The position numbers and the translations under genes were made by a program. A DNA stretch of 64,000 bases, taken from the NCBI GenBank assembly GCA_010672585.1, contig JAAHGF010000020.1, forward strand, positions 62,001 through 126,000, read 5' to 3'. Position 1 is the first letter of the stretch, and the number at the start of each line of letters is the position of its first letter. Shown piece by piece: positions 62,839 to 64,000 of the stretch. Below the pieces are notes generated by a model that saw only the letters and a program-made list of their open reading frames with translations, was not told the DNA's origin and did not search any database. The DNA comes from Okeania sp. SIO1I7 (GTDB lineage: Bacteria; Cyanobacteriota; Cyanobacteriia; Cyanobacteriales; Microcoleaceae).

Positions 62839-63246
62839 TCAACCCCTATGAAAAAACTGCTTTAATATTTCAGTAGGTTTTCTATCCCAAGTATCTATAT
62901 GCTCATAAATTAATCCATCTTGATTCAATTTATAAGTCGAATAACCATTAAAAAAAATTCTGGCTTGCCAAGGAACTCTTAATACTCCACGCACAGTCCA
63001 ATTTGCCAAAATGATATTTTCTTCTGTTTGCTGAACATCGTGTAAATCAAAATATAGTTCTGTGAAAAATAACCGACCATGAAAGCGCAAAGTCCAAAAA
63101 ATAATTCGATAATTAAACTTCCACTTGAATGTATTAACTGGGTCTTTAAAAAAAATATCTTTAGTATAAATATTGTAGGAAATATCCTTTTCAAATAGAG
63201 TAGGTAAATCCAAATTTAGGGTATTAATAACTTGTTCAACTTTCAC
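62839..63246 (-). CDS. DUF2358 family protein
   Basis: A 135-residue NTF2-like protein of the DUF2358 family, found across cyanobacteria and plants. Visible signatures are DISYNIYTKDIFFKDPVNTF, an aromatic-rich middle (WTLRFHGRLFFTELYFDLHD) and WTVRGVLRVPWQARIFFNGYS. No catalytic function is established. It lies between repeats without an operon partner. Confidence 0.85.
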   Translation of the reverse strand: MKVEQVINTLNLDLPTLFEKDISYNIYTKDIFFKDPVNTFKWKFNYRIIFWTLRFHGRLFFTELYFDLHDVQQTEENIILANWTVRGVLRVPWQARIFFNGYSTYKLNQDGLIYEHIDTWDRKPTEILKQFFHRG

Positions 63247-63343
63247 TCTAATTTTCCTCAGAAAAAATTGACATATCTAGACTAGAGTTTACTTAAAAAA
63301 TAGTCAGCGTAAGTTGAAATAGCAGTTTTATCTTTTCTTTTGC

Positions 63344-63444
63344 GGGTTCAATACCCCACCGTCCATTGGGATGCCTAAAATTTCTTAGGGTGATAAGACA
63401 CGGAGTGGCCTATCGTTGACTATCCCCATGCAATTTTCCCTCCT
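63344..63444. repeat. Inverted copy of the 40106-40213 repeat
   Basis: Reads GGGTTCAATACCCCACCGTC at the left and GACTATCCCCATGCAATTTTC at the right, the reverse of the copy at 40106. The middle (ATGCCTAAAATTTCTTAGGG) differs. Confidence 0.6.
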
Positions 63445-63480
63445 GCCTTCTGCCTTCTGCCTTCTGCCTTCTTCCTTCTT
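63442..63480. repeat. CCTTCTG heptamer repeat
   Basis: Five to six copies of CTGCCTT/CTTCCTT end directly at the stop codon of lpxD. Confidence 0.7.
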
Positions 63481-64000
63481 CTAATAAGAACTAATATTTA
63501 ACATTCGCCTAATCTGTTTCACATATTGATAAATGTCAGGTAAACGTTTATAAATAGCAGACGCTTTTAAATAAATCTTATAAGGAACAGCAGGACTACT
63601 AGAAACAATTTCTCCAGCAGCAACATCATTATGAACACCTGCTTGAGCAGTAGCGATCGCTCCATCTCCAATTTTTGCTTGATTAGCAATACCCACTTGA
63701 CCTGCCAAAATTACATTCTCGCCAAGTTTCACCCCACCAGCTAGACCAACCTGAGCGGCCAAAGCACAGTTTTTCCCAATTTGACAACCATGACCAACCT
63801 GCACCAAATTATCCAACTTCGTATTTTTGCCAATTCTAGTTTCTCCCACTGCGGGGCGATCGATAGTAGTATTGCCACCAACTTCAACCCCATCTTCCAA
63901 AACCACTCTGCCAGACTGTTCCATTTTATACCAACCTTCTTGAGTGGGCACAAAACCAAAACCTTCTCCACCAATAACCGCTCCACTATGAATCACACAA
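63481..64000 (-). CDS. lpxD: UDP-3-O-acylglucosamine N-acyltransferase, C-terminal part
   Basis: The frame runs off the window edge, so only about 172 residues of the C-terminus are seen. It has the left-handed beta-helix hexapeptide repeats of LpxD ([44 protein letters not shown]) and the C-terminal helix ([17 protein letters not shown]). LpxD adds the N-linked acyl chain in lipid A synthesis, and the catalytic His is likely the one in VQVGHGC. A GTG near 63996 is not the real start. Confidence 0.93.
   Translation of the reverse strand, partial: CVIHSGAVIGGEGFGFVPTQEGWYKMEQSGRVVLEDGVEVGGNTTIDRPAVGETRIGKNTKLDNLVQVGHGCQIGKNCALAAQVGLAGGVKLGENVILAGQVGIANQAKIGDGAIATAQAGVHNDVAAGEIVSSSPAVPYKIYLKASAIYKRLPDIYQYVKQIRRMLNISSY

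Noticed and set aside
1-64000. tRNA, rRNA or riboswitch genes
   Set aside because: I looked for T-loop and anticodon-arm patterns and for known riboswitch cores and saw none, though a covariance search would be more reliable.

Overview
The window reads as chromosome of a filamentous, non-model cyanobacterium, most likely an oscillatorialean (Trichodesmium/Okeania/Lyngbya-like). The evidence is frequent HIP1 octamers (GCGATCGC), an AT-rich composition, low coding density with long repeat-filled intergenic regions, heptameric short tandem repeats (GGAAGAA, TGATAAC, AATTATT), several miniature inverted-repeat element families, and cyanobacterial markers: xisH/xisI, a VKOR-thioredoxin fusion, a PEP-CTERM protein, carotenoid oxygenase, lpxD and a cyanobactin heterocyclase.

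Layout. 0.5-12 kb: pirin and a HxlR regulator, a PhnD-like binding protein with a hybrid-free sensor kinase, a choice-of-anchor I PEP-CTERM protein, VKOR-thioredoxin, and a small secreted protein with a clear terminator. 12-22 kb: Ap4A phosphorylase, two Uma2/DUF2887-type nuclease-like genes sharing a duplicated 3' end, a large HEAT-repeat/NACHT membrane protein, an ABC-2 permease and a small secreted protein. 22.5-32 kb is the most unusual part: a cyanobactin precursor gene (22565-22750, minus strand), a PatD/TruD-type heterocyclase (23845-26163, minus), a 2.5-kb array of 16/17-bp tandem repeats, a VMAP/NB-ARC-type ATPase, and a radical SAM/SPASM enzyme whose C-terminal tail carries seven Tyr-X-Asp motifs like a fused RiPP core. 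No cyanobactin protease or macrocyclase (A or G) is in the window, and the space between heterocyclase and precursor is filled with inserted repeats.

32-56 kb is an accessory region: a nonsense-interrupted nuclease-like gene, a GDSL esterase, a YhdJ-like methyltransferase followed directly by a probable restriction enzyme, an XPB-like helicase with its Bax1/DUF790 partner, remnants of two toxin-antitoxin genes, xisH/xisI, a Clp-N/TPR fusion, an NB-ARC protein with 21 TPRs, TerB-like and carotenoid oxygenase genes, and a decayed DNA methyltransferase. 56-64 kb returns to ordinary genes: a coiled-coil gene pair, ygfZ, trpS, a MetF-family gene, a DUF2358 protein and the C-terminal part of lpxD at the window edge.

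A recurrent theme is gene decay by single in-frame stop codons. Five loci (stops at 32446, 43537, 44105, 52070 and 55718) read through in the same frame into conserved-looking sequence, using TAA, TGA and TAG. Together with target-site-flanked miniature elements, this suggests a genome shaped by repeat insertion and relaxed selection. All functional calls come from reading the translated sequence; no database search was run.
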